Assembly: GCF_012910785.2 (NCBI RefSeq) | Contig: NZ_WTVH02000010.1 | Span: forward strand, 1,426,001 to 1,490,000 | Length of the DNA stretch: 64,000 bases | Origin: Aromatoleum buckelii | GTDB lineage: Bacteria; Pseudomonadota; Gammaproteobacteria; Burkholderiales; Rhodocyclaceae | Direction: 5' to 3' | Part shown: one piece after another, positions 1 to 8,405 of the stretch | Position numbering within the stretch: position 1 is the first letter of the stretch | Layout: each line of letters starts with the position of its first letter | Made by a program: the position numbers and the translations under genes | The notes under the pieces: model-generated | The model's database searches: none | The model's input: only the letters and a program-made list of their open reading frames with translations | What the model was told of the DNA's origin: nothing

Positions 1-60
1 GCGTCGGCGCTGATGGCGGCGATCCTGTTCTTCATGATGCGCGGCATGATGCTCGACTGA
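1..60 (+). CDS. C-terminal end of an unidentified membrane protein (partial)
   Basis: Only the last 19 codons and a TGA stop are inside the window. The visible tail is hydrophobic and methionine-rich (AALMAAILFFMMRGMM-like) and ends in LD, which fits the end of a transmembrane helix. The gene starts to the left of the window. The family cannot be named from so little sequence. It runs in the same direction as the next gene, about 40 bases away, so the two may be cotranscribed. Confidence 0.4.
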   Translation, partial: ASALMAAILFFMMRGMMLD

Positions 61-102
61 GCGCCGCGCCGCGCCTCGTTGCCGCCGTCGCCCTATCCCG
101 CC

Positions 103-432
103 ATGTTCTCCTTCGAACTTGCCGCGCTGATTCTGCTGTGCCTGCTCGGCTGGTTCTGGCTCGACAGCATCAAGGTGCGCGAGCTGGGCATACAGGCGGC
201 GCGCAACGCGTGCCGGCGCGAAGGGGTGCAGTTCCTCGACGAGACGGTGTCGATCAGCACGCTCCGGCTCGCCCGCGATGCGGATGGTCGCCTGCGCCTG
301 CGCCGCGTCTATGACTTCGAGTTTTCCGCCTCCGGCGACGACCGGCAATGCGGTTCAGTGATGCTGCTCGGCAACGAAGTCACGATGCTCGATATCGGCC
401 CCCGACGCGCCTCGGAATTCACCCTGCACTGA
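103..432 (+). CDS. DUF3301 family protein
   Basis: A protein of about 109 residues with one N-terminal membrane segment (roughly residues 3-22) followed by a short soluble domain that contains WFWLDSIKVRELG and LDETVSIST. This arrangement is typical of the DUF3301 family of proteobacteria, whose function is unknown. I prefer the ATG at 103 because it opens directly into the membrane helix. A TTG at 79 would add eight low-complexity residues. The gene follows the partial membrane-protein gene on the same strand. A convergent folE ends 25 bases beyond it. Confidence 0.75.
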   Translation: MFSFELAALILLCLLGWFWLDSIKVRELGIQAARNACRREGVQFLDETVSISTLRLARDADGRLRLRRVYDFEFSASGDDRQCGSVMLLGNEVTMLDIGPRRASEFTLH

Positions 433-456
433 CCCGCCCGGGCAACGCTCGCCGCC

Positions 457-1107
457 TCAGCGGCCGGGGGTCAGGCCCGAGATCGCGTGCAGGAATTCGC
501 CGCGCAGGTGCTCGCGCGTCTCGAATTCGCCGGCGAACGCCTGTGTCACGACCCGTTCGTCGCCGCGGCGGTCTTCGCCGAGCAGCAGGCACAGCTGCTC
601 GGCCTCGACGATGCAGGCTGCTCCCCGCGCATGGCCGTGCCGCAGCAGCGCGTCCGCGATGTCCCGCGTCATCCATTCCTGGTAAGTGAAGCGGTGCCCG
701 ATCGCGTCGACGAGGCGGGCAATACGTCCGAAGCCGTGCAGCCGGCCGCCGGGCAGGTAGGCGACGTGCGCGACGCCGCGAAACGGGACGAGATGGTGCG
801 GGCACACGCCATGCACGGCGATGCCGCGTATCACCACCATGTCGGTCCGATCGTCGTCGAAACCGTCGCCGAGCGCCTCGGCGGGGTCCATGTCGTAGCC
901 ACCGAGCAGCCGGCGCTGCCACAGTTCGCGTACGCGGGTCGCGGTTTTTCCGGTATGCACGGCGTCCGCGGCGACGCCGCACGCGCGCAGCAGGTCATTG
1001 ACGGCGCGTTCGAACGCGGCCGGATCGAAGCTCCCGGTACGGGGGATGCCGACCCCGGCGGCGGAGGGCAGCTGAGAATGCTGGTTCTGGTCGTGAAAGT
1101 CCGACAT
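457..1107 (-). CDS. folE: GTP cyclohydrolase I
   Basis: FolE opens GTP to dihydroneopterin triphosphate, the first step of folate/pterin synthesis in the cytoplasm. The 216-residue protein has the family length. The zinc site is visible: C102 and H105 in the motif GVCPHHLVPF, and C173 in EAEQLCLLLGE. The stretch LHGFGRIARLVDAIGHRFTYQE (about 123-144) matches the conserved substrate and tetramer region of type I enzymes. About 30 poorly conserved residues precede the core. The gene stands alone on the minus strand, 69 bases from the next minus-strand gene upstream. Nearby regulation was not seen. Confidence 0.93.
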   Translation of the reverse strand: MSDFHDQNQHSQLPSAAGVGIPRTGSFDPAAFERAVNDLLRACGVAADAVHTGKTATRVRELWQRRLLGGYDMDPAEALGDGFDDDRTDMVVIRGIAVHGVCPHHLVPFRGVAHVAYLPGGRLHGFGRIARLVDAIGHRFTYQEWMTRDIADALLRHGHARGAACIVEAEQLCLLLGEDRRGDERVVTQAFAGEFETREHLRGEFLHAISGLTPGR

Positions 1108-1176
1108 GTGGAAAATACCCCGGCGGCTGGGCTAGACATGATACGCCCGTCGATGATCGCAGCGCCAAGCCCGCGG

Positions 1177-1752
1177 TCAGGCGATGAACACCGGGTCGGC
1201 AAACACCAGCGTCCCGTCCTTGCGCATCATCAGGTTGTCGTCATTCAGAAGGTCGGGCAGCACCCCGTAGGCCTCGACGAAGTCCGACAGGGCCACCAGC
1301 GCTCGGGTCAGGCTGGCGCCGAGCGCCGATTCTTCGATTGCCAAGTGGTAGAGCGCGAGCCTGCCCATGTCCGCGCCGAGCTCGCTTCGTTGCACGCACG
1401 CGGCGCGGTAGAGTCCGGTCAGCCGGCCAGCGAGGGATGCGGCAGGCGTGTTGCCGCGCAGCGGATAAAGGCGCTCCATTTCGAACAGGTGCAGCGGAAA
1501 ACCGGAGCCGGCGCGACCGATCACCCCGTGGTCGGCGAAGACGAGCGGAAAATGGACGCCGCGCGGCCGGTCGACGGCAGTGAGCAGGAAGACGTCCGCA
1601 GGCGAGCTGGCGATCTTGTACACACGTTCGCCGTCCTCGTGATCGAGCACGATGCTGTATTCGCCGCGGCCGATTTCCGCCCGGCCGACAAGCAGCGGAT
1701 GCTGCGGGACCGGATCGGGCAGCATGATCCGCGGTCGCGCGGGATCGATCAT
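1177..1752 (-). CDS. Kinase-fold-like hypothetical protein
   Basis: A 191-residue protein that I do not recognise by name. Features that resemble a small protein-kinase or aminoglycoside-kinase fold are visible: IGRGEYSIVLDHEDGERVYKI near residues 26-46 looks like a glycine-rich loop plus a strand with a lysine, and LLNDDNLMMRKDGTLVFADPVF at 168-189 resembles a catalytic loop (D..N) and a metal-binding D. The usual HxD is absent (LLNDDN), so activity is uncertain. The stop of fabI lies 16 bases upstream of its start, so it may be cotranscribed with fabI. Confidence 0.6.
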   Translation of the reverse strand: MIDPARPRIMLPDPVPQHPLLVGRAEIGRGEYSIVLDHEDGERVYKIASSPADVFLLTAVDRPRGVHFPLVFADHGVIGRAGSGFPLHLFEMERLYPLRGNTPAASLAGRLTGLYRAACVQRSELGADMGRLALYHLAIEESALGASLTRALVALSDFVEAYGVLPDLLNDDNLMMRKDGTLVFADPVFIA

Positions 1753-1768
1753 GGCTCGCCGTCCTGCC

Positions 1769-2548
1769 TCAGGCCACGATGTTGTAGCCGGCGTCGACGA
1801 AATGCACGCCGCCGGTGATGAGCCTGGCGGCGTCGGAGACGAGAAACGCCGTCAAGGCGCCGATGTCCTCAGGGGTGACAAGGCTGTGCATCGGCGAGCG
1901 CTCGACGGCTGCCGCCATCAGGCCGTCGAAGCCGGCGATGCCGGAGGCCGCGCGTGTCATCAGCGGGCCGGGGGAGATCGCATTGACGCGGATGCTTTTC
2001 GGCCCGAGTTCGTACGCCATGTAACGCGTCGCCGCCTCGAGCGCCGCCTTGCACAGCCCCATGACCCCGTAGTTGGCGATGACCTTTTCGCTGCCCAGGT
2101 AAGTCATCGTCACGAGCGAGCCGCCGCCGGATTTTTCCAGCAAAGGTTCGACCATTTTCGCGAGGCGGATGAACGAATGGGTCGATACGTCCATCGCCAT
2201 CGCGAAACCGTCGGCCGACGCATCGACGACGCGCCCGTGCAGATCGTCACGTTTCGCGAAGGCCATGCTGTGAATGGCGAAATCGAGCTTGCCGTGGGTC
2301 GCAGCGATGCGTTCGTACACTTCGCCCAGCGTTTCCGGGCGCGTGACGTCCATCAGGTACGCGTCGGTGATCCCGAGGCGGTGGAGGACCGGCTCGATGA
2401 ATGCGCGGGTCTTGTCGTTCTGATAAGTCACGACGAGCTTCGCACCCGCCTCGACGCATGCTTCAGCCACTCCCGTGGAGATGGATTTCTCGTTGGCGAT
2501 GCCGGTGATCAGGCCCACCTTGCCCGCGAGATTGACCAGTGATTTCAT
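1769..2548 (-). CDS. fabI: Enoyl-[acyl-carrier-protein] reductase (NADH) FabI
   Basis: FabI reduces trans-2-enoyl-ACP in the last step of each fatty-acid elongation cycle. With the ATG at 2548 (start MKSLVNLAGK) the protein has 259 residues, the normal size. The nucleotide-binding segment GLITGIANEKSI (12-23) and the catalytic pair Y150 / Y160-x6-K167 (NYGVMGLCKAALEA) are present. The C-terminal substrate loop GPLMTRAASGI (about 193-203) is the usual diazaborine and triclosan region. An upstream ATG at 2587 would add 13 residues with no family support. The gene is divergent from the HAD-protein gene that follows. Confidence 0.95.
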   Translation of the reverse strand: MKSLVNLAGKVGLITGIANEKSISTGVAEACVEAGAKLVVTYQNDKTRAFIEPVLHRLGITDAYLMDVTRPETLGEVYERIAATHGKLDFAIHSMAFAKRDDLHGRVVDASADGFAMAMDVSTHSFIRLAKMVEPLLEKSGGGSLVTMTYLGSEKVIANYGVMGLCKAALEAATRYMAYELGPKSIRVNAISPGPLMTRAASGIAGFDGLMAAAVERSPMHSLVTPEDIGALTAFLVSDAARLITGGVHFVDAGYNIVA

Positions 2549-2700
2549 GAAAACTCCGTGTTGAAGCAGGTTGGTGCACTGCGGCAAGACAACCGCGAAT
2601 GATTTCCGAGGTGTTCTTGCAGGTTTCTATTCATACGCTTGCGATAAATGACGCAACGCAGCATGCTACCACTGCAGCCATCTCCCGAAGCGGACAAGAA

Positions 2701-3201
2701 ATGACCGAGACATCCTACATTTTCCTCGACTTCGACGGCGTGACCCATCCATGGGGCGAAGTCGAGGATTTTCGCTGCCTGCCGCTGATCGAAGCCGTGC
2801 TGCGTGAGTACGACGAGGCGCGCGTGGTCATCGCCTCGGACTGGCGCATGCTGTTTTCACTGTCGAAACTCGTCGGCCGCTTCGCCGAGGACATCCGTCC
2901 GCGCGTCATCGGCGCGACGCCGCAGATGATTCCGAAACATGGCGCCGAACTGCATGGCTTACGCGAGCGCGAAGCGATGGCGTGGCTGGCGCAACACGAC
3001 GCGGACGTGGCGCGGACGGCGTGGTGCGCGCTGGACGACGCGCCCGGCAACTGGCTGACGCGCTCGCGGCTGTTGCTGACCGACTTCAAGAGCGGATTCA
3101 CCGCAGAGGATGCCGCTGCGCTGCGCCGCATGCTCGACGGCTTTCGCGCGGGCCGCTCGCTTCCGGCATTCCGGCCGTCTTCATTTTTGCGCCGCGCGTG
3201 A
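2701..3201 (+). CDS. HAD-fold domain protein (Swiss-Army-Knife RNA repair HAD type)
   Basis: A 166-residue protein that begins MTETSYIFLDFDGVTHPWG, where DFDGV is the HAD nucleophile motif. A second conserved stretch, ARVVIASDWRML (about 39-50), fits HAD motif II, and WCALDDAP (about 107-114) fits the acidic motif IV. The spacing resembles the small HAD domain found alone or in RNA-repair fusions (PF18143 type). The substrate is unknown. I chose the ATG at 2701; an in-frame ATG at 2599 would add a non-conserved leader across the fabI promoter region. Confidence 0.7.
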   Translation: MTETSYIFLDFDGVTHPWGEVEDFRCLPLIEAVLREYDEARVVIASDWRMLFSLSKLVGRFAEDIRPRVIGATPQMIPKHGAELHGLREREAMAWLAQHDADVARTAWCALDDAPGNWLTRSRLLLTDFKSGFTAEDAAALRRMLDGFRAGRSLPAFRPSSFLRRA

Positions 3202-3238
3202 GGTTTGTTGCGGCTCGACGGGCGACTTCAGGTCGCTC

Positions 3239-4231
3239 TCATGTGGACCAGAGCGGTCGCTCGCCCATCAGCGGGATCTGCTCGCGCAGTTCCAGGATGC
3301 GGTCCTGCCAGTAGCGCTGCGTGTTGAACCAGGGGAAGGCCGCAGGAAACGCGGGATCGTCCCAGCGGCGGGCGATCCACGCCGAATAGTGGATCAGTCG
3401 CAGCGTGCGCAGCGCCTCGATCAGATGCAGTTCGCGCAGCGAAAAATCGTGAAAGTCTTCGTACCCGGCGAGCACGTCGCCGAGCTGTCTGCTCATGTCC
3501 TCGCGCGTGCCCGACAGCAGCATCCACAGGTCCTGTACCGCCGGACCCATGCGGCTGTCGTCGAAGTCGACGAACTGCGGGCCGGGTGTCGGCGGCGACT
3601 CGCTCCACAGCACGTTGCCGCCATGGCAGTCGCCGTGCAGCCGGATCGGGGTGAACGCTCCGGCGCGGTCGAAGCAGCGTCGCACGCCGTCGAGCGCCTG
3701 CTCGACGGTGCTGCGCCACGCCGGCAGCAGGTCGTCGGGAATGAAACCGTGGGCGAGCAGCCAGTCGCGCGGTTCTTCGCCGAAACTCGCGATGTCGAGC
3801 GTCGGCCGCGCATGGTACGGCGCCAACGCGCCGACGGCGTGGATGCGGCCGAGGAAGCGGCCCATCCATTCGAGGGTTGCTGCATCGGACAGCTCCGGTG
3901 CGCGCCCGCCGACCCGCGGAAACACGGCGAAGCGCAGGTCCGCGTGATGATGCAGTGTCGCGTTGCGCAGCACGAGGGGGGCGACGGCAGGGATCTCGCG
4001 CTCGGCCAGTTCGGCGACGAAGCGGTGTTCCTCGCCGATCGCCTCGTCCGGCCAGCGCCCCGGCCGGTAGAACTTGACGATCACCATCGGGCCGTCCTCG
4101 ATGCCGACCTGATAGACCCGATTCTCGTAGCTGTTCAGCGTGAGCAGACGCCCGTCGGGCATCAGCCCGACCCTGTCGAGCGCGTCGAGGATCCGGTCCG
4201 GAGTGAGATTTTCGAACGGCGGTGTAGCCAT
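3239..4231 (-). CDS. srkA: Stress response serine/threonine kinase SrkA (YihE)
   Basis: A 330-residue kinase, close to the 328 residues of E. coli SrkA. The start MATPPFENLTPD at 4231 gives the family N terminus. The ATP-binding lysine region is YQVGIEDGPMVIVKFYRPGRW (about 40-60). The catalytic loop HGDCHGGNVLW and the metal-binding FVDFDDSRMGPAVQDLWM are intact. The C-terminal segment with WIARRWDDPAFP and WFNTQRYW is diagnostic of SrkA. In E. coli it protects against envelope and oxidative stress by counteracting MazEF-type death; that role is inferred here. It is divergent from the next gene. Confidence 0.93.
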   Translation of the reverse strand: MATPPFENLTPDRILDALDRVGLMPDGRLLTLNSYENRVYQVGIEDGPMVIVKFYRPGRWPDEAIGEEHRFVAELAEREIPAVAPLVLRNATLHHHADLRFAVFPRVGGRAPELSDAATLEWMGRFLGRIHAVGALAPYHARPTLDIASFGEEPRDWLLAHGFIPDDLLPAWRSTVEQALDGVRRCFDRAGAFTPIRLHGDCHGGNVLWSESPPTPGPQFVDFDDSRMGPAVQDLWMLLSGTREDMSRQLGDVLAGYEDFHDFSLRELHLIEALRTLRLIHYSAWIARRWDDPAFPAAFPWFNTQRYWQDRILELREQIPLMGERPLWST

Positions 4232-4400
4232 GGGCGGCAGGCCTTCGGACGAGGGACGGCTGACCATTTTCGCAGGAATCGGGCAGCGCACAAGGGCGAA
4301 GGCGTTTCCCGGTGTCCGCCTGCGCGCCATCCTTGCCCCCGGGCATTTGCCGGACGCAGTCGCGGGCCTCACAATGGCGCCCTTTTTCCGGATCTCGCGC

Positions 4401-5189
4401 ATGACTCCCGACCCATCCGCTTCTCCCTCGCCCATTCCGCTCGACACGCTCGCGGCGCTCGCCCGGCCGGAAGTGCAAAAACTGGCCGCGCGGATGGCGC
4501 AGGACGGATTCTCGCAGGCCTTCCGGCTGACGCTGGACGAAGATGACGAGGGGCGCGTGCGCGGCGTCGAAGCGCTCGCGGCGGCGCTGCGCAACTGGGG
4601 CGCCGCGGGGGAGAGCGCGGACGCCTGCGCCCTGCGCCTCGCGCTGATCGTCGCAGGTCTCGACCAGTGGGGCGTCGCATACAGCCAGGCTTTCGGGCTG
4701 GGGGCGATCCCCGGCCTGTCCGAGCTCGTCGGCGCGGTGCGCACCGGTCTCGATCCGCAGCAGGAGGCGCGTTTTCACCAGCAGTTCGCCGCGATCGACG
4801 CGGCCGAGGGCAACGCGATCGACTTCAAGATCGAATTGCGCCGCAGCATCCATCTCGCGCTGTGGCACGCGATGATCGCCGGCGACGAGCGGGAGCAGGC
4901 GAAAGCCATTCTCGCCCACCTCGCAGGCATGATTTTCGCGTTGATCCGGGCGATGCCGGAGCTCGGCTGGCGACTCGTTGCGGACGCGCTCGCGCATATC
5001 CAGATCCGCTGCCTCGCCGAAGGCCTCGCCGCGGACGGGTTGGCGCGGGAAATGAACGAGGCGCTGTTCGCCGCGCTTTCCGCCGGATTGCCGGCGCCGC
5101 AGCACGACCGGATCATGGCCCACTCGACGCAGGCGGTGCTCGCCTGGCAACAGGCGCGGCGCACTCCGCCCGCCGGCACGGTGCACTGA
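4401..5189 (+). CDS. Hypothetical protein, all-alpha
   Basis: A 262-residue predicted cytoplasmic protein rich in Ala, Leu and Glu, with no signal peptide, no membrane segment and no motif I recognise. The sequence looks helical throughout (for example LAALARPEVQKLAARM near residue 15 and AIDFKIELRRSIHLALWHAM near 130). The start at 4401 opens MTPDPSASP; an ATG at 4374 is possible. It ends 14 bases before the yaeQ-like gene and is probably cotranscribed with it. Confidence 0.6.
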   Translation: MTPDPSASPSPIPLDTLAALARPEVQKLAARMAQDGFSQAFRLTLDEDDEGRVRGVEALAAALRNWGAAGESADACALRLALIVAGLDQWGVAYSQAFGLGAIPGLSELVGAVRTGLDPQQEARFHQQFAAIDAAEGNAIDFKIELRRSIHLALWHAMIAGDEREQAKAILAHLAGMIFALIRAMPELGWRLVADALAHIQIRCLAEGLAADGLAREMNEALFAALSAGLPAPQHDRIMAHSTQAVLAWQQARRTPPAGTVH

Positions 5190-5203
5190 CCGGGGTCGGG
5201 ACG

Positions 5204-5743
5204 ATGGCGCTGAAGGCAACGATTTTCAAGGTCGAATTGACGATTGCGGACATGGACCGCAACTACTACGCCGATCACGGTTTCACGATCGCCCGCCATC
5301 CGTCGGAAACCGACGAGCGGATGATGGTGCGCATCCTGGCGTTCGCGTTGTATGCCGATCCCGCGCTCACATTCGGCAAGGGGCTGTGCGTCGATGACGA
5401 GCCGGATCTGTGGCAGCGAGATCTTACCGGCGCGATCGAGCGCTGGATCGACGTCGGCCAGCCCGACGAAAAATGGATCCGGAAAGCCTGCGGACGGGCG
5501 CGCGAAACTGTCGTCGTCAGCTACGGCCGGGCGGCGGACATCTGGTGGAACGGGGTGCGCGACAAGCTCGCGCGGCAGTCGAATCTGACAGTGTGGAATC
5601 TTCCCCCCGAGGTCGCGCCCGCGCTTGCCGCGCTGACCGCGCGCAGCATGCGGCTGCAATGCACGCTGCAGGACGGCCAGGTGTGGATCACCGATGGACG
5701 GCAGACGGTGCTCGTCGAGCCCGAGCGCAGGATGGGCGCGTGA
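5204..5743 (+). CDS. yaeQ: YaeQ family protein
   Basis: A 179-residue protein that matches YaeQ from start to end: MALKATIFKVELTIADMDRNYY, then HPSETDERMMVRILAFAL (about 34-51), then GKGLCVDDEPDLWQRDLTG and WIDVGQPDEKWIRKACGRA. YaeQ has a PD-(D/E)XK nuclease-like fold and has been linked to transcription antitermination in enterobacteria; the biochemical role is unsettled. E. coli YaeQ has 181 residues. The gene probably forms a pair with the preceding hypothetical gene. Confidence 0.9.
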   Translation: MALKATIFKVELTIADMDRNYYADHGFTIARHPSETDERMMVRILAFALYADPALTFGKGLCVDDEPDLWQRDLTGAIERWIDVGQPDEKWIRKACGRARETVVVSYGRAADIWWNGVRDKLARQSNLTVWNLPPEVAPALAALTARSMRLQCTLQDGQVWITDGRQTVLVEPERRMGA

Positions 5744-5880
5744 GGATGGCCGCTGCGCAGGGATCGCGGCGACCTCTGTCCGGCTGAAACGGAAGGGTTC
5801 CGCCTGCTGCCCGGAGTCACCAGGGCTCCACCTTCGACGTTCCTTCGTGGTATTTTGAATGCATGCGAAGGAGAATCGTC

Positions 5881-6897
5881 ATGAGGCCCTGCTTCCTGCT
5901 GCTCCCGCTCATTGGATATGCCGCCCTGGTGCCGGCCGCCGGCCCCGGCGATCCTGCCCTGTCTCCCGATACCGCCGCGCCGCCTCTGGCTGTCGATACG
6001 CAGTACGCCCGCCCCCCGGCGGCCGGAATGCCGCTCGATGACGAAGGCGTCATGGAGCAGGGGCGGCGAGGCGTGCGCGCGTTCACGGAAGGCGTCGCGC
6101 GCACTGTCGATGGCTGGTTCGGCGACATCCCGTTCGAGGAGGGCGGCAAGGTGTCCGGCAGCGTCCGCTTCAATTTTCTGGCGCGACAGGACGAAGGACT
6201 GCGCAACAACTTCCGTTTTCGTGTCCGCGTGGACCTGCCGAACGTCAAGCGGCTCGGCTATCTGTTCGTCGGCCAGGACAACGAGCAGGAGGAGGTCACT
6301 GACCAGCCGGAAACGTTCAGGCGCCAGCACCAGTTGCTGGCCGAAAGCCGCCGCGACGACCAGGCTTTCTTCGCTGGCGTGGGCTATGCGCTGCGTGAGT
6401 TCCTCGAGTTCCGCGCGGGTTTTCGTGGCGGCGTCGACGACGTGTATGCGCAGGCGCGCTACAAGAAGTTGTGGCGTTTCTCCGACCGGGATGTGTTCGG
6501 TCTGCGTGAGACGATCTTCTGGCGATCGGACGATGGCTTCGGCTCGACGCTCGCCCTCAATTACGACCATGCCTATTCGCCATCCTGGTCTTTCCGCTGG
6601 CAGGCCGTCGGCACGATCTCGGAGGAGACGTCCGGGCTGAGGTGGGGGAACAGCTTAGGGATGTTCAAGGCCTACCCTAATCTGCGCGAATCTGCACTCG
6701 AGCTGCTCGTCAACGGCGAAACGGGCCGGCGAGTGGGCGTCGGCGAATATGGCATCCGCGCGACCTGGCGACAGCCTATCTACCGCGACTGGACGTTCAT
6801 CGAGCTGAGCGCCGGCCACTTCTGGCCGCAGGACGACGACGATCCCGAGCGCAGGCGCAGCTGGGCAGCGGGACTTATGGTCGAAGCGTTGTTCTGA
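5881..6897 (+). CDS. Predicted outer-membrane beta-barrel protein
   Basis: A 338-residue exported protein. A signal peptide (MRPCFLLLPLIGYAALVPAA) is followed by a Pro/Ala-rich stretch and then alternating beta-strand-like segments such as SGSVRFNFLARQ, NFRFRVRVDLP and FIELSAGHFW. The protein ends in phenylalanine (VEALF), the classic C-terminal signal for BAM-dependent barrel insertion. The ATG at 5881 has a good ribosome site (GAAGGAG); an ATG at 5863 lacks one. The specific family is not recognised. Downstream lies a block of inverted repeats. Confidence 0.65.
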   Translation: MRPCFLLLPLIGYAALVPAAGPGDPALSPDTAAPPLAVDTQYARPPAAGMPLDDEGVMEQGRRGVRAFTEGVARTVDGWFGDIPFEEGGKVSGSVRFNFLARQDEGLRNNFRFRVRVDLPNVKRLGYLFVGQDNEQEEVTDQPETFRRQHQLLAESRRDDQAFFAGVGYALREFLEFRAGFRGGVDDVYAQARYKKLWRFSDRDVFGLRETIFWRSDDGFGSTLALNYDHAYSPSWSFRWQAVGTISEETSGLRWGNSLGMFKAYPNLRESALELLVNGETGRRVGVGEYGIRATWRQPIYRDWTFIELSAGHFWPQDDDDPERRRSWAAGLMVEALF

Positions 6898-6906
6898 CCG
6901 CCGCGG

Positions 6907-6973
6907 GGAAACGGCTTTGCCGTTTCCGCCCCCGGAGGGCGACAAGAAAACTTGGGGCGGCCGGCGTTTTCTT
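6907..6973. repeat. Cluster of three inverted repeats
   Basis: Three stem-loops sit in a row after the barrel gene. GGAAACGGC at 6907-6915 pairs perfectly with GCCGTTTCC at 6919-6927. CGCCC at 6927-6931 pairs with GGGCG at 6937-6941. AAGAAAAC at 6944-6951 pairs perfectly with GTTTTCTT at 6966-6973. The group is in the noncoding gap before the CBS-domain gene and may be a dispersed intergenic repeat or a transcription terminator. No long T-run follows the first stem. Confidence 0.6.
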
Positions 6974-7080
6974 GAGAGGCGACATTTCCGCGACGCTGTG
7001 GGGGCCGAAAGGGCCGAAGGGGGCCGTAGCGGCACTGTGGAACAGGGTCGGTGACGGGGGCGGCTTCGAGGGGGCAGTAG

Positions 7081-8379
7081 GTGAGTGTCACGAACCAGAT
7101 TCTTGTCATTGCGCTGTTGATCGGAATCAGCGCGTTCTTTTCGATCGCGGAAATTTCGCTCGCCGCGTCGCGCAAGATCAAGTTGCGCCTGATGGCGCAG
7201 CAGGGCAATCCGGTCGCCGAGCGCGTGCTCGCGCTGCAGGAGAACCCGGGCCATTTTTTCACTGTGGTGCAGATCGGGCAGAACGCGGTGGCGATCCTCG
7301 GCGGTATCGTCGGCGAATCGACGCTGTCGCCGGCGGTCGCGCAACTGATCGGCGTGGTCTACGATGGGCCGATGCTCGAATCGGTGAGCTTTGTTTTGTC
7401 GTTCGTCATCGTCACTTCGCTCTTCGTGCTGTTCTCGGATCTCGTGCCGAAGCGCCTCGGCATGACTTCGCCCGAACGCGTCGCGATCGCCGTTGTCGCG
7501 CCGATGCGTTTCTGCGTGCTCGCGTTCGCCCCGCTGGTGTGGTTCTTCGACGGCCTCGCGAATGCGCTGTTTCGCTTGTTCAAGCTGCCGAACGTGCGCA
7601 CCGAGAACATCACGTCCGCCGAGATCGTCGCGATGGTCGACGTCGGTGCGCAGACGGGCGCGCTGCTCAAGCAGGAGCGCCAGCTGATCGTGAACGTCTT
7701 CGAGCTCGACTCGCGCACCGTGCCGTCGGCAATGACGAACCGTGAAAGCATCGTCTATTTCACGCTGAACGAGACCGAGGACAGCATCCGCGGCAAGCTC
7801 GTCGCGCAGACGCATGCGAAATTCCCGGTGTGCGACAGCACGATCGACACGGTCGTCGGCTACGTGGATTCGAAGGACATTTTCGCGCGCATCCTCTCCG
7901 GCCAGAAGCTGTCCCTGCGCGCCGACCCGGTCGTGCGCAACGCCCTGGTGATCCCCGATACCCTGACGCTGTTCGAGGCGCTGGAGCGTTTTCGCGCCGC
8001 GCGCGAGGACTTCGCGATGATCGTCAACGAATATGCGCTGATCGTCGGCCTGCTGACGCTGCAGGACATCATGAACACGGTCATGGGCGAACTCGGCAGC
8101 GCGTTCCAGGAGGAACTGATCGTCAAGCGCGACGAGGATTCGTGGCTGATCGACGGCATCACGCCGATCGAGGACGTGATGCAGGCCCTCGACATCAATG
8201 AATTCGTCGGCCACGAGAATTACGAGACGATCGCCGGTTTCATGATGTACATGCTGCGCAAGGTGCCGAAGCGGACCGATTCGGTGAGCTATCGCGACTA
8301 CAAGTTCGAGGTCGTCGACATCGACAATTACCGCATCGACCAGCTGCTGGTCACGCGCGCAGCGTCGCCCAGGGACTGA
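7081..8379 (+). CDS. CNNM/CorC-HlyC family membrane protein with CBS domains
   Basis: A 432-residue inner-membrane protein. The first part (about 1-190) is a DUF21/CNNM transmembrane domain with the segment SAFFSIAEISLAASRKIKL near residue 18. Two CBS motifs follow (about 215-335, for example FPVCDSTIDTVVGYVDSKDIF and FAMIVNEYALIVGLLTLQDIM), then a C-terminal CorC/HlyC transporter-associated domain (about 350-430). Homologues are annotated as hemolysins but are more likely Mg2+/Co2+ transport or efflux proteins. The start is a GTG at 7081. It converges with the aldehyde dehydrogenase gene. Confidence 0.88.
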   Translation: MSVTNQILVIALLIGISAFFSIAEISLAASRKIKLRLMAQQGNPVAERVLALQENPGHFFTVVQIGQNAVAILGGIVGESTLSPAVAQLIGVVYDGPMLESVSFVLSFVIVTSLFVLFSDLVPKRLGMTSPERVAIAVVAPMRFCVLAFAPLVWFFDGLANALFRLFKLPNVRTENITSAEIVAMVDVGAQTGALLKQERQLIVNVFELDSRTVPSAMTNRESIVYFTLNETEDSIRGKLVAQTHAKFPVCDSTIDTVVGYVDSKDIFARILSGQKLSLRADPVVRNALVIPDTLTLFEALERFRAAREDFAMIVNEYALIVGLLTLQDIMNTVMGELGSAFQEELIVKRDEDSWLIDGITPIEDVMQALDINEFVGHENYETIAGFMMYMLRKVPKRTDSVSYRDYKFEVVDIDNYRIDQLLVTRAASPRD

Positions 8380-8405
8380 CTGTACGGCGAAGGCATCAGC
8401 GTCGG

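Noticed and set aside
3228-5219. Long minus-strand open frame of 663 codons across srkA and the hypothetical gene
   Set aside because: It is antisense or out of frame to srkA and yields an Arg/Pro-rich translation typical of shadow frames in high-GC DNA.
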